From contig DAOLFG010000008.1 in the NCBI GenBank assembly GCA_035326425.1, positions 1-64,000 on the forward strand: a stretch of 64,000 nt of DNA. Reading direction: 5' to 3'. Of the stretch, positions 17,729 through 28,701 are shown piece by piece (the stretch's first letter is position 1; every line of letters starts with the position of its first letter). Under the pieces are notes generated by a model that saw only the letters and a program-made list of their open reading frames with translations, was not told the origin of the DNA and did no database searches. Both the position numbers and the translations under genes were made by a program. The stretch is from CALKJU01 sp035326425 (GTDB lineage Bacteria; Pseudomonadota; Alphaproteobacteria; Geminicoccales; Geminicoccaceae).

Positions 17729-19389
17729 GCCGGCAGCTCCGCGTCGGCGAACTGCATCCGATAGAGCCGGGCGTAGGCCCCATTCTCGGCCAGCAGCGCC
17801 CGATGGCTGCCGACCTCGATGATCCGGCCGCGGTCGAGCACGGCGATCCGGTCGGCATGCAGCACGGTCGACAGCCGATGCGCCACGACGAGCGTCGTGC
17901 GGCCCCGCATCAGCCGCTCCAGCGCCGACTGGATCCGGCGCTCGGCAGCCGTGTCGAGGGCCGAGGTTGCCTCGTCGAGCAGCAGGATCGGCGCCGACTT
18001 CAGGACGGCGCGGGCGATCGACAGCCTTTGCCGCTCGCCCCCGGACAGCCGGACGCCGTGCGGGCCGATGGGCGTGTGGTAGCCCTGCGGCAGCGCCATG
18101 ATGAAATCATGCGCGGCGGCGTCGCGGGCGGCGGCCTCGACCTCCGCATCGCTGGCGTCCTCGCGGCCATAGAGGATGTTGTTGCGAACGGTGTCGTCGA
18201 ACAGGTTGACGTCCTGGCTGACCAGGGCGATCCGGCTGCGCAGCGAGGCCAGCGTCACGTCGCGGATGTCCTGGCCGTCGATCAGGATGCGGCCGGAATC
18301 GACGTCCCAGAAGCGCAGCAGCAGGTTGCACAGGGTCGACTTGCCGCTGCCCGAGCGGCCGACCAGCGCCACGGTATGCCCGGCCGGGACGTCGAGCGTG
18401 ATGCCGTCGACGGCCGGGATGGCGCCGTCATAGGCGAAGCGCACCTGCTCGAAGCGCACGGCGCCCGCCCTCAGCAATAGCGGCCCGGCGTTCGGCCGGT
18501 CGCGGATCTCGGGCGGCCGGTCGAGCACGGCATAGATCCGCTCGGCTCCGGCCAGGCCCTCCTGCAGGATGGTGTTCAGCCGGGTCAGGCTCTTGATCGG
18601 CTGGTAGGCCATCAGCAGGGCGGCGATGAAGGAGAAGAAGGCGCCGGGCGTAGTCGATCCCTGCATCACCCGCCAGCCGCCGTAGAGCACGACGCCGGCG
18701 ATGGCGGCCCCGGCGATGGCCTCCACCATCGGCGAGCCCATCGCACGAACCCTGGTGGCGTCGAGCTGGAGATCGAGCAGGCGGTCGATCAGGCCCTTGG
18801 TGCGCGCGGCCTCCTGCGCCTCGCGGCCATAGGCCTTGATCTGGCGCACACCGTGGAAGGTCTGCTCCAGGCGGTCGGTGATCTCGGCCATGCCCTCCTG
18901 GGTGGCGCGCATGATGCCGCGCGCCCGGCGGCCGAGCCTGACCATCGGCCAGAGCGCCAGCGGGAAGCCGATGACGGCCATCAGCGCCAGCCGCCAGTCC
19001 TGCCAGAACATCAGCCCGGCCAGGAAGACCACGGTGAGGCCGTCCTTCAGCATGCCGGTGACGCCGATCGACACCGCCATGCGCAGCTGGTTGGCGTCGA
19101 AGGTGAGATGCGAGATCAAGGGACCGGTGCCGCGGGCGGCGAACAGTGCCAGATCGGCCCGGACCAGATGCGCATAGAGCCGCGACTGGATCTCGGCCAC
19201 GATGCGCTGGCCGACGCCGACCATCAGCACGTCCTGGGCGTAGCTGGCCAGTGCCTTGACGATACCCACGCCGACGATCGCGGCCGGGATTAGCAGCAGC
19301 ATCGAGCGGTCGCGGTTCAGGAAGACCCGGTCGAGCACCGGCTCCATGAGCCATGCCTGCGTCGCGGTGGCGGCGGCGACGAGCATCAT
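17725..19389 (-). CDS. MsbA-type ABC exporter, fused permease/ATPase
   Basis: Half-transporter of the lipid-A/multidrug exporter type: a transmembrane domain of about 320 residues with six helices, then an ATPase with Walker A GRSGSGKST, signature LSGGERQR and Walker B ILLLDEATSALD. The first usable ATG lies inside transmembrane helix 1. In-frame codons upstream to about 19497 still read like the family's cytoplasmic elbow helix (SRRLLRRLIADHV) but contain no ATG, GTG or TTG. Initiation at CTG (19473 or 19497, inside or beside the methyltransferase stop) is the likely alternative. The substrate is unknown; lipid export is suggested by the overlapping phospholipid-methyltransferase-like gene upstream. 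Confidence 0.9.
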   Translation of the reverse strand: MMLVAAATATQAWLMEPVLDRVFLNRDRSMLLLIPAAIVGVGIVKALASYAQDVLMVGVGQRIVAEIQSRLYAHLVRADLALFAARGTGPLISHLTFDANQLRMAVSIGVTGMLKDGLTVVFLAGLMFWQDWRLALMAVIGFPLALWPMVRLGRRARGIMRATQEGMAEITDRLEQTFHGVRQIKAYGREAQEAARTKGLIDRLLDLQLDATRVRAMGSPMVEAIAGAAIAGVVLYGGWRVMQGSTTPGAFFSFIAALLMAYQPIKSLTRLNTILQEGLAGAERIYAVLDRPPEIRDRPNAGPLLLRAGAVRFEQVRFAYDGAIPAVDGITLDVPAGHTVALVGRSGSGKSTLCNLLLRFWDVDSGRILIDGQDIRDVTLASLRSRIALVSQDVNLFDDTVRNNILYGREDASDAEVEAAARDAAAHDFIMALPQGYHTPIGPHGVRLSGGERQRLSIARAVLKSAPILLLDEATSALDTAAERRIQSALERLMRGRTTLVVAHRLSTVLHADRIAVLDRGRIIEVGSHRALLAENGAYARLYRMQFADAELPA

Positions 19390-19480
19390 GCAGAGGATGG
19401 CCAGTCCGAGCCGGCGGAACTGGCCCTGGACATGATCCGCGATGAGCCGCCGCAGCAGGCGGCGGCTGGTCAGCGGCTCG

Positions 19481-20083
19481 TCAGTGGCCCCGGCCAGCGG
19501 CGGCGTCGGCGATTCGCCGGTAGCGCCAGACGGCGGCCGGCGGGAAGTTCAGCGGCACCCAGCGCACCAGCTGCGCCTTGATGCCCAGGCGCTTGGCCGG
19601 CACCGGCGGCACCGGCGAGTAGCTGTACTGCAGCACGAAGGAGCCGGGCGCCTGGACCCGGAAGCCCTGATCGATGATCGCCTTCTGGAACTCGTAGGGC
19701 ATGCCGACCATCGGGATGCCGGAGATCACCGTGCCGACATGCTTGATGCCGTGCCTGGCCAGGATCTCGTCGAGCTTGGTGGCATCGCCCTGGATGATCA
19801 GCGTGCCGGGCAGCCGCCGCCGCAGATGCTCGTAGAGCGCGCGCTCCAGCTCGATGACGACCAGCTTCTCGCGCGGGATGCCGCGGTCGATCAGGCCCTG
19901 GGTGATGGCGCCGGTGCCGCCGCCGAGCTCGACGATGTGCTGCCCCGGCGTCCAGGCCACCTCCTCCGCCATGGCGCGGGCCAGGTACTTCGACGATGGG
20001 ATGATGGAGCCCATCGACTTGGGTGAACGCAACCATTGGCGAAAGAAGAGCTCACCCTCTTTCACCACCTTGCTCTGCTGCAT
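19481..20083 (-). CDS. Class I SAM-dependent methyltransferase, phospholipid N-methyltransferase-like
   Basis: A 200-residue methyltransferase with SAM-binding motif I HIVELGGGTGAITQGL, acidic motif VVIELERALYEHL and motif IIQGDATKLDEI, followed by ISGIPMVGMPYEF. The pattern, shared with KsgA-like and COG3963 phospholipid N-methyltransferases, fits transfer of methyl groups to phosphatidylethanolamine or a similar membrane amine. The N-terminal segment FFRQWLRSPKSMGSIIPSS is typical of that group. The start is the ATG with GGAGG 6–7 bases upstream; a longer Arg-rich N-terminus is possible but unsupported. The exporter gene downstream begins within or just after this gene. Confidence 0.85.
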   Translation of the reverse strand: MQQSKVVKEGELFFRQWLRSPKSMGSIIPSSKYLARAMAEEVAWTPGQHIVELGGGTGAITQGLIDRGIPREKLVVIELERALYEHLRRRLPGTLIIQGDATKLDEILARHGIKHVGTVISGIPMVGMPYEFQKAIIDQGFRVQAPGSFVLQYSYSPVPPVPAKRLGIKAQLVRWVPLNFPPAAVWRYRRIADAAAGRGH

Positions 20084-20232
20084 GCATCGCCTCCGGCGGC
20101 TCGCCCGAATGCTGGGCGCCCGCCCCTTCTTCCGTATGCGCCGGCCTTGGCCACGACCGAGGAGATAGGAAACCGCGTGGCCAGTCGCGCGACGCACCGA
20201 TTGCGCAAGCGTGAGCGGCGGCCAACAGGCGG

Positions 20233-20261
20233 ACCCTAGCGCCGGCTCGCAGCCTTGGCAA
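20233..20261 (-). promoter_or_regulatory. Candidate sigma-70-type promoter for the methyltransferase/exporter genes
   Basis: On the minus strand TTGCCA (20261–20256), 17 bases, then TAGGGT (20238–20233), in the gap between glutamate dehydrogenase and the methyltransferase. The -35 matches 5 of 6 consensus bases; the -10 is weak. The implied leader is about 145 bases. Confidence 0.3.
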
Positions 20262-20300
20262 ACGCATGGGTGTCACACTCGCAACGAAGTTTCAGGCCGC

Positions 20301-23300
20301 TCAGCCCGTCCGGCCGAGATCGCCCAGCGCCCGGACGATCACCGCCAGCATGGCGAGGTCGATCTCCTCCTGGCCCACCGCGGCCAGGAGCGACCTGTAG
20401 CGGCCGACGCCGTGGACATGCGATTCCAGCCATCGAGCCACCGCCGCCCGCGTCGTCTCGGGATCCGAGCCGCCGAGCCCGGCCCGGGTGGCGGCGCCGG
20501 TCAGGCGACGGAGCACCGTCGACAGCTCGCCCTGCAGGCCGGCCAGCGCCAGGCGGTCCCAGCGCGAGCGCAGCGGCATGGTGGCGAACCGCCTGCCCAG
20601 CTCGCCGACCCCCAGCTCGGCATCGAGCGCGAAATGGACGCGCGCCGGTGTCAGCAGGTCGCCGGCCTCGTGGTCGCCAAGCGCCACCAGGTCGCAGGCC
20701 GCCACGAGATAGGGCAGCGAAGCGATCCGCCGCGCCAGGCCGACGTTCACCGCCGGACCGCTCCAACCCTCTATGGCATCCGCCAGCGTCCGGGCATGGT
20801 CGGGCGACAGCACGTCCTCGAGCCGGTCGGCGACGGCGGCGATCCCCGGCCGATAGCGGGCGACGGTCTCGCGGATCCCCAGGGGCTTGCCCGGCTGGGC
20901 CAGGAACCAGCGGGTGCCGCGCAGCAGCGCGTCACGCACCGCCAGCAGCATCGCCAGCTGCCGCTCGGCCGGCACGTCGGCGCCCAGCTCCTCGATCTCG
21001 GTCCACAAGGGCAGGAGGCCGAAGCTGTCGCGCGTCGCGACATAGGCCACCGTGACGCCGGTGAGATCGGCGCCGGTCTCGTCCTCGAGCTCGCTCACGA
21101 ACACGTCGAGGCCGCGGTTCACCAGGCTGTTGGCGATCCAGGTGGCGACGATCTCGCGGCGCAGGCCGTGCCGCTCGATCTGCTCGCGGAAGCGGCGGCG
21201 CAGCGGCCGCGGGAAGTACTTGGCGAGGTCGCCGACGAAATAGGGCCGATCGGGCAGCTCGGTGCGCAGCAGGTCGTCGTAGAGCGTCATCTTGGCGTAG
21301 GCCAGCAGCACCGCCGCCTCGGGACGCGTCAGCCCGCGGCCGGCCTTGCGGCGCTCGGCGATCTCGGCCTCGGCAGGCAGGGTCTCGATCCTGCGGTCGA
21401 GCCGGCCCTGCTTCTCCAGCTTGCGCATCAGGCCCGCCTGGGCGTCGAGCAGCTGCTGGCTCAGCGCCTGGCCCATGCTCAGCGCCTGATTCTGCAGGAC
21501 GTTGTCGCGCAGCACCAGCTCGCCGACCTCGTCGGTCATGCTGGCCAGCAGCACGTCGCGCTGCTTCATCGTCATGTCGCCGGCGGCCACCACGTCGCCC
21601 AGCAGCACCTTGATGTTGACCTCGTGGTCGGAGCAGTCGACGCCGGCCGAATTGTCGATGAAGTCGGTGTTGATGCGCACGCCCTTGGCGGCGGCGGCGA
21701 TGCGGCCCTTCTGGGTGAAGCCGAGATTGCCGCCCTCGGCCACCACCTTGCAGCGCAGCTCCTCGCCGTCGGCCCGCAGCCCGTCATTGGCGCGGTCCTG
21801 CGCCTCGGCCTGGCTCTCGGCCGCCGCCTTGACGTAGGTGCCGATGCCGCCGTTCCAGAACAGATCCACCGGCGCCAGCAGGATGGCGTGCATCAGCTCC
21901 TGCGGCGAGAGGCTCTCCGCCTCGATGCCCAGGGCCGCCCGCACCTCGGGGCCGACGGCGATCGCCTTGGCGGTGCGCGGATAGATGCCGCCGCCCCTGC
22001 TGATCAGCGCGGCGTCGTAGTCGGCCCAGCTCGAACGCGGCAGGCCGAACAGCCGCTGGCGCTCGACGAACGACCGCTCGGGGTCGGGATCGGGGTCGAG
22101 GAAGACGTGGCGGTGGTCGAAGGCGGCGACCAGCCTGATCTGCCGCGACAGCAGCATGCCGTTGCCGAAGACGTCGCCCGACATGTCGCCGATGCCGATG
22201 ACGGTGAACGGCTTGCGGTCGGGGTCCATGCCCAGCTCGCGGAAGTGCCGCTTGACCGATTCCCAGGCCCCCTTGGCGGTGATGCCCATGCCCTTGTGGT
22301 CGTAGCCGGCCGAGCCGCCCGAGGCGAAGGCGTCGTCGAGCCAGAAGCCGTAGTCGCGGCTGACGGCGTTGGCGATGTCCGAGAAGGTGGCGGTCCCCTT
22401 GTCGGCGGCGACGACGAGGTAGGGATCGTCGCCGTCGTAGCGCACCACCGAGCGCGGCGGGACGATCTCGCCCTTCACATTGTTGTCGGTGATGTCGAGC
22501 ATGCCGCAGAGCAGCGTACGGTAGCAGCGAATGCCCTCCTCCTGGAAGGCGGCGCGGTCCTTGGGCGGGCGCTTGACGACGAAGCCGCCCTTCGCGCCCA
22601 CCGGCACGATCACGCTGTTCTTGACCATCTGCGCCTTCATCAGGCCCAGGATCTCGGTGCGGAAGTCCTCGCGCCGGTCGGACCAGCGCAGGCCGCCGCG
22701 CGCCACCTTGCCGCCGCGCAGATGCACGCCCTCCATCCAGGGCGCGTAGACGAAGATCTCGTAGGCCGGCCGGGGCAGCGGCATGCCGGGCACGCGCGCC
22801 GGGTCGAGCTTGAACGACAGGTAGTCCTTGAGCTGGCCGGTAGCGGCATCCGGCTGGAAGGCGTTGGTGCGCAGCGTCGCCTGGACCAGGCCGAGATAGC
22901 GGCGCAGGATCCGGTCCTCGTCGAGGATCTGGACCTGCTGCAGCCCGTCCTGAATCTGCCGCTCCAGCTCGGCCACCCGCCCGTCGCGCTCGGGCCCCAG
23001 CGCCGGATCGAAGCGCGCCTGGAACAGCTGGGTCAGGGCACGGGCTATCGCCGGGCTGCCGACCAGCGTCTGCTCGATATAGGCCTGGCTGAAGGGAGTG
23101 CCGATCTGCAGGATGTACTTGCAGTAGGCCCGCAGGATGCTGATCTGCCGGCCGTCCAGCCCCGCCGCCAGCACCAGCTTGTTGAAGCCGTCGCTCTCCA
23201 GCCGGTCGGCCCAGATGCCGCCGAAGACCTGCTGGAAGGCGCCGCGCACGTCGTCGAGGTCGCCGGCCTCGCCGACCAGTGGCCGCAGGCCGAAATCGTG

Positions 23301-25142
23301 GATCGAGAACAGCCGGCCCTCGGCCGTGCGGACCTGGCTCGGCTCCTCGGTGCGCACCTCGAGCCCCATGTTCTCGAGCACGGGCAGGGCGTCCGAGAGC
23401 AGCACCGGGCGGTCCGGCCGGATCAGCTTGAAGCGCAGGTCGCCCGCCGAGTCCTCGAGCCGGCGGTAGAGGCTGGTGGCCAGGCCCCCGGCCCCGCCCG
23501 AGGCGAGCTGGTCCATCTTGAGGATGTCCGGAATGGCGGCGCGCGCCGGCAGCTGCTCCTGGTAGGCGGTGGGGAAGGCCCGGCCGAACTGGCGGAAGAG
23601 CCGGTTGCCTTCCTCCTCGCCCTCGGATTCGACCAGCGCCTCGCGCAGGCTGTCGGTCCAGCTGTGGGCCGCATCGACCAGCTTCCGCTCGATGGCCTCG
23701 ATGTCGAGATCGCCGGGCGTGCCGCCCGGCGTGCGCAGGGTGAAGAGCACGCGGGCCAGCACGGCCTCGGAGACCCAGGCCTGGTGCTCGGTGTCCCGGC
23801 CGCCGGTGGCTTCCTCGAGCACCGCGCGCATCTTCTCGCGCAGGGCGGTGTTGTAGCGCTCGCGCGGCACGAACACGAGGAACGAGATCGAGCGGCCGAA
23901 CGGGTCCGGCCGCATGAACAGCCTGATCTGCTGGCGGTCCTGCAGGTGCAGGATCTCGGTGGCGATGGCGAACAGCTGGTCCTCGGAGGTCTGGACCAGC
24001 TCGTCGCGCGGATAGGTCTCCAGGATGTTGACCAGCGCCTTGGCGGCATGGCCGCTCGGCGGGAACGGCGAGTGGGCGATCACCCGGTCGATCTTGCGGC
24101 GCAGTAGCGGAACATGCCGCGGGTTCAGGTTGTAGGCGGCCGAGGTGAACAGGCCGAGGAACCGGCTCTCGCCCACCACGCTGCCGTCGGCGGCGTAACG
24201 CTTGATGCCGATGAAGTCGAGCCAGGTGGCGCGGTGCACCGTGCTGCGGGTGTTGGCCTTGGTGACGGTGAAGGCCGGCAGCGGTGCCGAGGCCTGGGCA
24301 CGCACCGATTCCGGCAGCGCGGCGAAGCTGCGCGAGACATGGCCGACCGGGCTGTCGCGCAGGATACCCAGCGCCGGCTCGGCCAGGCGCATCTGCAGCC
24401 CGCCCTCGGCCGTCCGCTCCAGGTCGTAGCTTCCGAAGCCCAGGAAGGTGAAATGGTCGTCGACCAGCCAGTCGAGGAAGGCGCGGATCTCGGCCAGCTC
24501 GTCGGCCGGCAGCACATCGGCGGCACCTTCGAGCTGCCCCAGCGAGGAGGCGACGCGCTCGCGCATCGCCTTCCAGTCCTCGACGGCGTGCCGCACGTCG
24601 CCCAGCACGCGCTGCAGGTCCTGCTCCAGCCGCTGCAGCGCGGAAGGATCGCTCTGCCGGTCGACCTCGAAATGCATGAAGCTCTCGGACGACGCCCGGT
24701 CGCCGGCGTCCGCGCCGATGGCGGTGATCCGGCCCTGGCCGTCGCGGACGACACGCAGCACCGGATGGATGATGAGGTGCATGCCCAGGCCGTTGCGGCT
24801 CAGCTCCATGCCGACACTGTCGACCAGGAACGGCATGTCGTCGGTGACGACCTCGACGACGGTGTGGGTCGAGCGCCAGCCATGCTGCTCGATGTCGGGG
24901 TTGTAGGCCCGGATCCTGGCCTCGCCTGGTCGGCGCTGCTGGCCGAAGCGGAGATGCGCGAGGGCGCTGCCGTAGAGGTCGAGGGGCTCGCGCTCGACGA
25001 GGTCGGAAGGCGCGACGTCGCGGAGGTAACGGCGCAGGAAGGCCTCGACGATCGGTGTCTCTGCGGCGGGCAGGCGGGCCCGTACCTGCTCCACGAGCTG
25101 CTCGACGAGCTCGGCCTTTCGTTCCTGCGCCCGGCTGGTCAT
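20301..25142 (-). CDS. gdhZ: NAD-specific glutamate dehydrogenase, large (about 180 kDa) class
   Basis: Oxidatively deaminates glutamate to 2-oxoglutarate and ammonia with NAD+. The 1613-residue chain matches the giant GdhZ/GDH-180 class. The N-terminal region holds ACT-like regulatory segments (VEVVTDDMPFLVDSVGMEL, NGLGMHLIIHPVLRVV). The catalytic core lies around residues 700–1200, with IVPVGAKGGFVVKRPP containing the substrate-binding lysine, and the NAD-binding region around IGIGDMSGDVFGNGML. A long helical C-terminal domain of about 400 residues follows. It is transcribed alone: the methyltransferase starts 217 bases downstream, and the TAXI protein gene ends 48 bases upstream. It is probably catabolic, allosterically controlled through the N-terminal domains. 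Confidence 0.97.
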   Translation of the reverse strand: MTSRAQERKAELVEQLVEQVRARLPAAETPIVEAFLRRYLRDVAPSDLVEREPLDLYGSALAHLRFGQQRRPGEARIRAYNPDIEQHGWRSTHTVVEVVTDDMPFLVDSVGMELSRNGLGMHLIIHPVLRVVRDGQGRITAIGADAGDRASSESFMHFEVDRQSDPSALQRLEQDLQRVLGDVRHAVEDWKAMRERVASSLGQLEGAADVLPADELAEIRAFLDWLVDDHFTFLGFGSYDLERTAEGGLQMRLAEPALGILRDSPVGHVSRSFAALPESVRAQASAPLPAFTVTKANTRSTVHRATWLDFIGIKRYAADGSVVGESRFLGLFTSAAYNLNPRHVPLLRRKIDRVIAHSPFPPSGHAAKALVNILETYPRDELVQTSEDQLFAIATEILHLQDRQQIRLFMRPDPFGRSISFLVFVPRERYNTALREKMRAVLEEATGGRDTEHQAWVSEAVLARVLFTLRTPGGTPGDLDIEAIERKLVDAAHSWTDSLREALVESEGEEEGNRLFRQFGRAFPTAYQEQLPARAAIPDILKMDQLASGGAGGLATSLYRRLEDSAGDLRFKLIRPDRPVLLSDALPVLENMGLEVRTEEPSQVRTAEGRLFSIHDFGLRPLVGEAGDLDDVRGAFQQVFGGIWADRLESDGFNKLVLAAGLDGRQISILRAYCKYILQIGTPFSQAYIEQTLVGSPAIARALTQLFQARFDPALGPERDGRVAELERQIQDGLQQVQILDEDRILRRYLGLVQATLRTNAFQPDAATGQLKDYLSFKLDPARVPGMPLPRPAYEIFVYAPWMEGVHLRGGKVARGGLRWSDRREDFRTEILGLMKAQMVKNSVIVPVGAKGGFVVKRPPKDRAAFQEEGIRCYRTLLCGMLDITDNNVKGEIVPPRSVVRYDGDDPYLVVAADKGTATFSDIANAVSRDYGFWLDDAFASGGSAGYDHKGMGITAKGAWESVKRHFRELGMDPDRKPFTVIGIGDMSGDVFGNGMLLSRQIRLVAAFDHRHVFLDPDPDPERSFVERQRLFGLPRSSWADYDAALISRGGGIYPRTAKAIAVGPEVRAALGIEAESLSPQELMHAILLAPVDLFWNGGIGTYVKAAAESQAEAQDRANDGLRADGEELRCKVVAEGGNLGFTQKGRIAAAAKGVRINTDFIDNSAGVDCSDHEVNIKVLLGDVVAAGDMTMKQRDVLLASMTDEVGELVLRDNVLQNQALSMGQALSQQLLDAQAGLMRKLEKQGRLDRRIETLPAEAEIAERRKAGRGLTRPEAAVLLAYAKMTLYDDLLRTELPDRPYFVGDLAKYFPRPLRRRFREQIERHGLRREIVATWIANSLVNRGLDVFVSELEDETGADLTGVTVAYVATRDSFGLLPLWTEIEELGADVPAERQLAMLLAVRDALLRGTRWFLAQPGKPLGIRETVARYRPGIAAVADRLEDVLSPDHARTLADAIEGWSGPAVNVGLARRIASLPYLVAACDLVALGDHEAGDLLTPARVHFALDAELGVGELGRRFATMPLRSRWDRLALAGLQGELSTVLRRLTGAATRAGLGGSDPETTRAAVARWLESHVHGVGRYRSLLAAVGQEEIDLAMLAVIVRALGDLGRTG

Positions 25143-25190
25143 GCGACCGCCTCCTTTGTTGGTGGCCCGAAGGAAAACCGCAGGCCGGCA

Positions 25191-26174
25191 TCAATCCGCC
25201 AGCATCATCCCCTGCGGCGAGGTGTTGGCGTAATAGCGGATGGCGCCGGCGTGGAAGGGCATGAAGGTGTTGTGGACGAAATTCCTGGGCACGGTCGCGG
25301 CCGCCGCCGGATGGACCTCCATCATCTGCTCGTGCTGCGCGAACACGGTCTCGACGATCCTGTAGGCCAGGGTGTCGGGCAGATCCTCGCGGGCCACCGC
25401 GAAATTGTAGACGCCCACGGTCTCGTAGGGCCGGTTCAGCGAGGGATAGCTGCCCGGATGGATCACCGAGGGTGTCAGCTCCGGGTGCGCCAGGCGGAGC
25501 TTGATCACCTCATCGGCGCTGAGCGGCACGTAGGCGACCTTGCGGCGCGGCTCGAGCTCGGCGACCGCCGGGAACGGCACGCCGGCCGCCACGGCCAGCA
25601 CGTCGAGCCCGCCGGCTTCCAGCCGCTGCGCCAGGTCGGCCCAGGTGCCGTCGGCGAGCTGCGGCCCGGCGACCCCGAGAAGGCCGAGGAACGACGGCAC
25701 GTAGCTGGCGGCGGTGCCGCCCAGGGGGCCGATGCCGATGCGCTTGCCGGCCATGGCGGCGATGCGGTCGATGCCCGATTCGCGCAGCGTCACGAAGTGG
25801 AACGGCGTGTCGTACATCGGGAACAGCGCCCGCATGCCGCGGAGCTGCCGGCCGCCGGTCCAGGCCTCGGTGCCGTTCCAGGCCTGCAGCGCCACGCCCA
25901 TGGTGACGAAGGCGAGCTGCACCTCGCCGCGCTCCAGCAGCTCGATGTTCTGGGCAGGCCCACCGGTCTGGCGGGTGCCGACCTGGATGCCCAGAACCCT
26001 GGTCAGGATGCGCGCCAGGCCCTGGCCGTAGACGTCGTAGGTGCCGCCGGGAGAAGCGGTCGCCAGCACGACGGCATCCGGCCAGGTCGGGTAGGGTGGA
26101 GCGGCGCGCGCGGCCGCGGTCCAGGCGAGCACGGCGGTCACGCAGGCGATCAGGCCGAGATGTCGAGCACGCAC
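25191..26174 (-). CDS. TAXI-family TRAP transporter solute-binding protein (orphan)
   Basis: Periplasmic receptor of 327 residues. A signal peptide with a hydrophobic core ends at about WTAAARAAPP. The mature protein begins with the TAXI signature VVLATASPGGTYDVYGQGLA and continues with GPLGGTAASYVPSFLGLLG and VYNFAVAREDLPDTLAY. The GTG start gives a proper signal peptide; the open frame runs further upstream but would add 75 unrelated residues. Such receptors normally work with a fused TRAP permease, but none is adjacent. The neighbour across the divergent 169-base gap is dctA, a proton/dicarboxylate symporter. The ligand is unknown; family members bind glutamate or other carboxylates. Confidence 0.88.
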   Translation of the reverse strand: MRARHLGLIACVTAVLAWTAAARAAPPYPTWPDAVVLATASPGGTYDVYGQGLARILTRVLGIQVGTRQTGGPAQNIELLERGEVQLAFVTMGVALQAWNGTEAWTGGRQLRGMRALFPMYDTPFHFVTLRESGIDRIAAMAGKRIGIGPLGGTAASYVPSFLGLLGVAGPQLADGTWADLAQRLEAGGLDVLAVAAGVPFPAVAELEPRRKVAYVPLSADEVIKLRLAHPELTPSVIHPGSYPSLNRPYETVGVYNFAVAREDLPDTLAYRIVETVFAQHEQMMEVHPAAAATVPRNFVHNTFMPFHAGAIRYYANTSPQGMMLAD

Positions 26175-26343
26175 GGTCGGCCCCCCCTTCAGTTCGGGAC
26201 AGCTTAGGGCTGATTTGTCTCGGTAGCCAAGCACGGTGGCGTTGGGCAAGGTCTTGTCATCGGGCATCGGGAGGCGGAGAGTTTTCGCAAGGCGGTGCGG
26301 CCGTCGGGTCGCGCGCCCACCGCTCCCAGGGGGGAATCGAGCA

Positions 26344-27705
<1,362 letters not shown>

Positions 27706-27750
27706 GCGCCGCCCTTTCCGCCGCGGAGCCGGGCCGCTAGACCACTTCCC

Positions 27751-28701
27751 ATGTGGCGATCGGTGGTCATCCCGGCTCCGGGCAGCGCGACCGGCAGGTT
27801 GCGGCTCGGCCTCGCCGGGATGGATGGCGTCCGCCGGGGCACGCTGGTCGTGCTGCCCGGCCGCGCCGAGTTCATCGAGAAGTACGAAGAGGCGGCGGCC
27901 GATTTCTGCCGCCGCGGCTTCGCGGTGGCCGTCGTCGAGTGGCGCGGGCAGGGCCTGTCGCTGCGCGGCCAGTCGATGCCGCAGCGCGGCTTCGTCGGCG
28001 ACTACGAGGAATATCTGCAGGATCTGGCGGCTGTGCTGGGCGAGCTGCGGTCGCTGGCGGCGCCGGTTCCCTGGATCGTGCTCGGCCATTCGATGGGCGG
28101 GCACATCGCCCTGCGCTGGCTCTACCGCGAGCCCGGAACCTTCGCCGCCGCCGTGATGACGGCGCCGATGTTCGGCATTCCGCTGGCCGGTGTGCCCGAG
28201 CCGATGGCGCGCCTGCTCTGCAGCGCCGCGGTGCGCCTCGGCCGCGGCCACGACTATGCGCCCGGCCAGGGCGATTTCTCGGTCGAGCGCTGCCGCTACG
28301 AGGGCAACCCGCTGACCTCCTGCCCCGGCCGATTCGAGACCTATCGCGGCCTCGTCGCCGGGCGTCCCGACCTGATCGTGGGCGGTGCCACCTGGGGCTG
28401 GCTCGACGCCAGCCTGCGCTCGATCGCGATCACCCGCCGGCCGGGCTATCTCGAAAGCATCGAGACGCCGATCCTGCTCTGCCTCGCCACCGAGGAGCGG
28501 GTGGTCAGCAACGCCGCGATCGCCATGTTCGCCCGCCGCCTGCCGAACGCCCGGCTGGAGCGCTTCGCCGGCGCCCGCCACGAGCTGCTCATCGAGCGCG
28601 ACGCCATCCGCGATCGTGTGCTGGCCGCGATCGACGCCTTCCTCGATCCCGCGGCGCCGCCGCTCAGCCCGGCCCGCGCAGCAGAGCCGCAGCCCGCGTG
28701 A
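27751..28701 (+). CDS. Alpha/beta hydrolase, lysophospholipase (PldB)-like
   Basis: A 316-residue serine hydrolase of the S33/Hydrolase_4 type. The nucleophile elbow GHSMGG, the oxyanion region VLPGRAEFIEKYEEAA, the acid region LCLATEERVVSN and the histidine in GARHELLIERD are all present, so it should be active. Relatives are monoacylglycerol lipases and lysophospholipases. No signal peptide is visible, so it is probably cytosolic. The 3' end overlaps the convergent uracil-DNA glycosylase gene by 38 bases. The start lies 45 bases after dctA. Confidence 0.9.
   Translation: MWRSVVIPAPGSATGRLRLGLAGMDGVRRGTLVVLPGRAEFIEKYEEAAADFCRRGFAVAVVEWRGQGLSLRGQSMPQRGFVGDYEEYLQDLAAVLGELRSLAAPVPWIVLGHSMGGHIALRWLYREPGTFAAAVMTAPMFGIPLAGVPEPMARLLCSAAVRLGRGHDYAPGQGDFSVERCRYEGNPLTSCPGRFETYRGLVAGRPDLIVGGATWGWLDASLRSIAITRRPGYLESIETPILLCLATEERVVSNAAIAMFARRLPNARLERFAGARHELLIERDAIRDRVLAAIDAFLDPAAPPLSPARAAEPQPA

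Noticed and set aside
20211..24107. A 1298-codon plus-strand open frame
   Set aside because: Antisense to glutamate dehydrogenase; Arg/Gly/Ala/His-rich mirror of a GC-rich codon pattern, no ribosome site or known motif.
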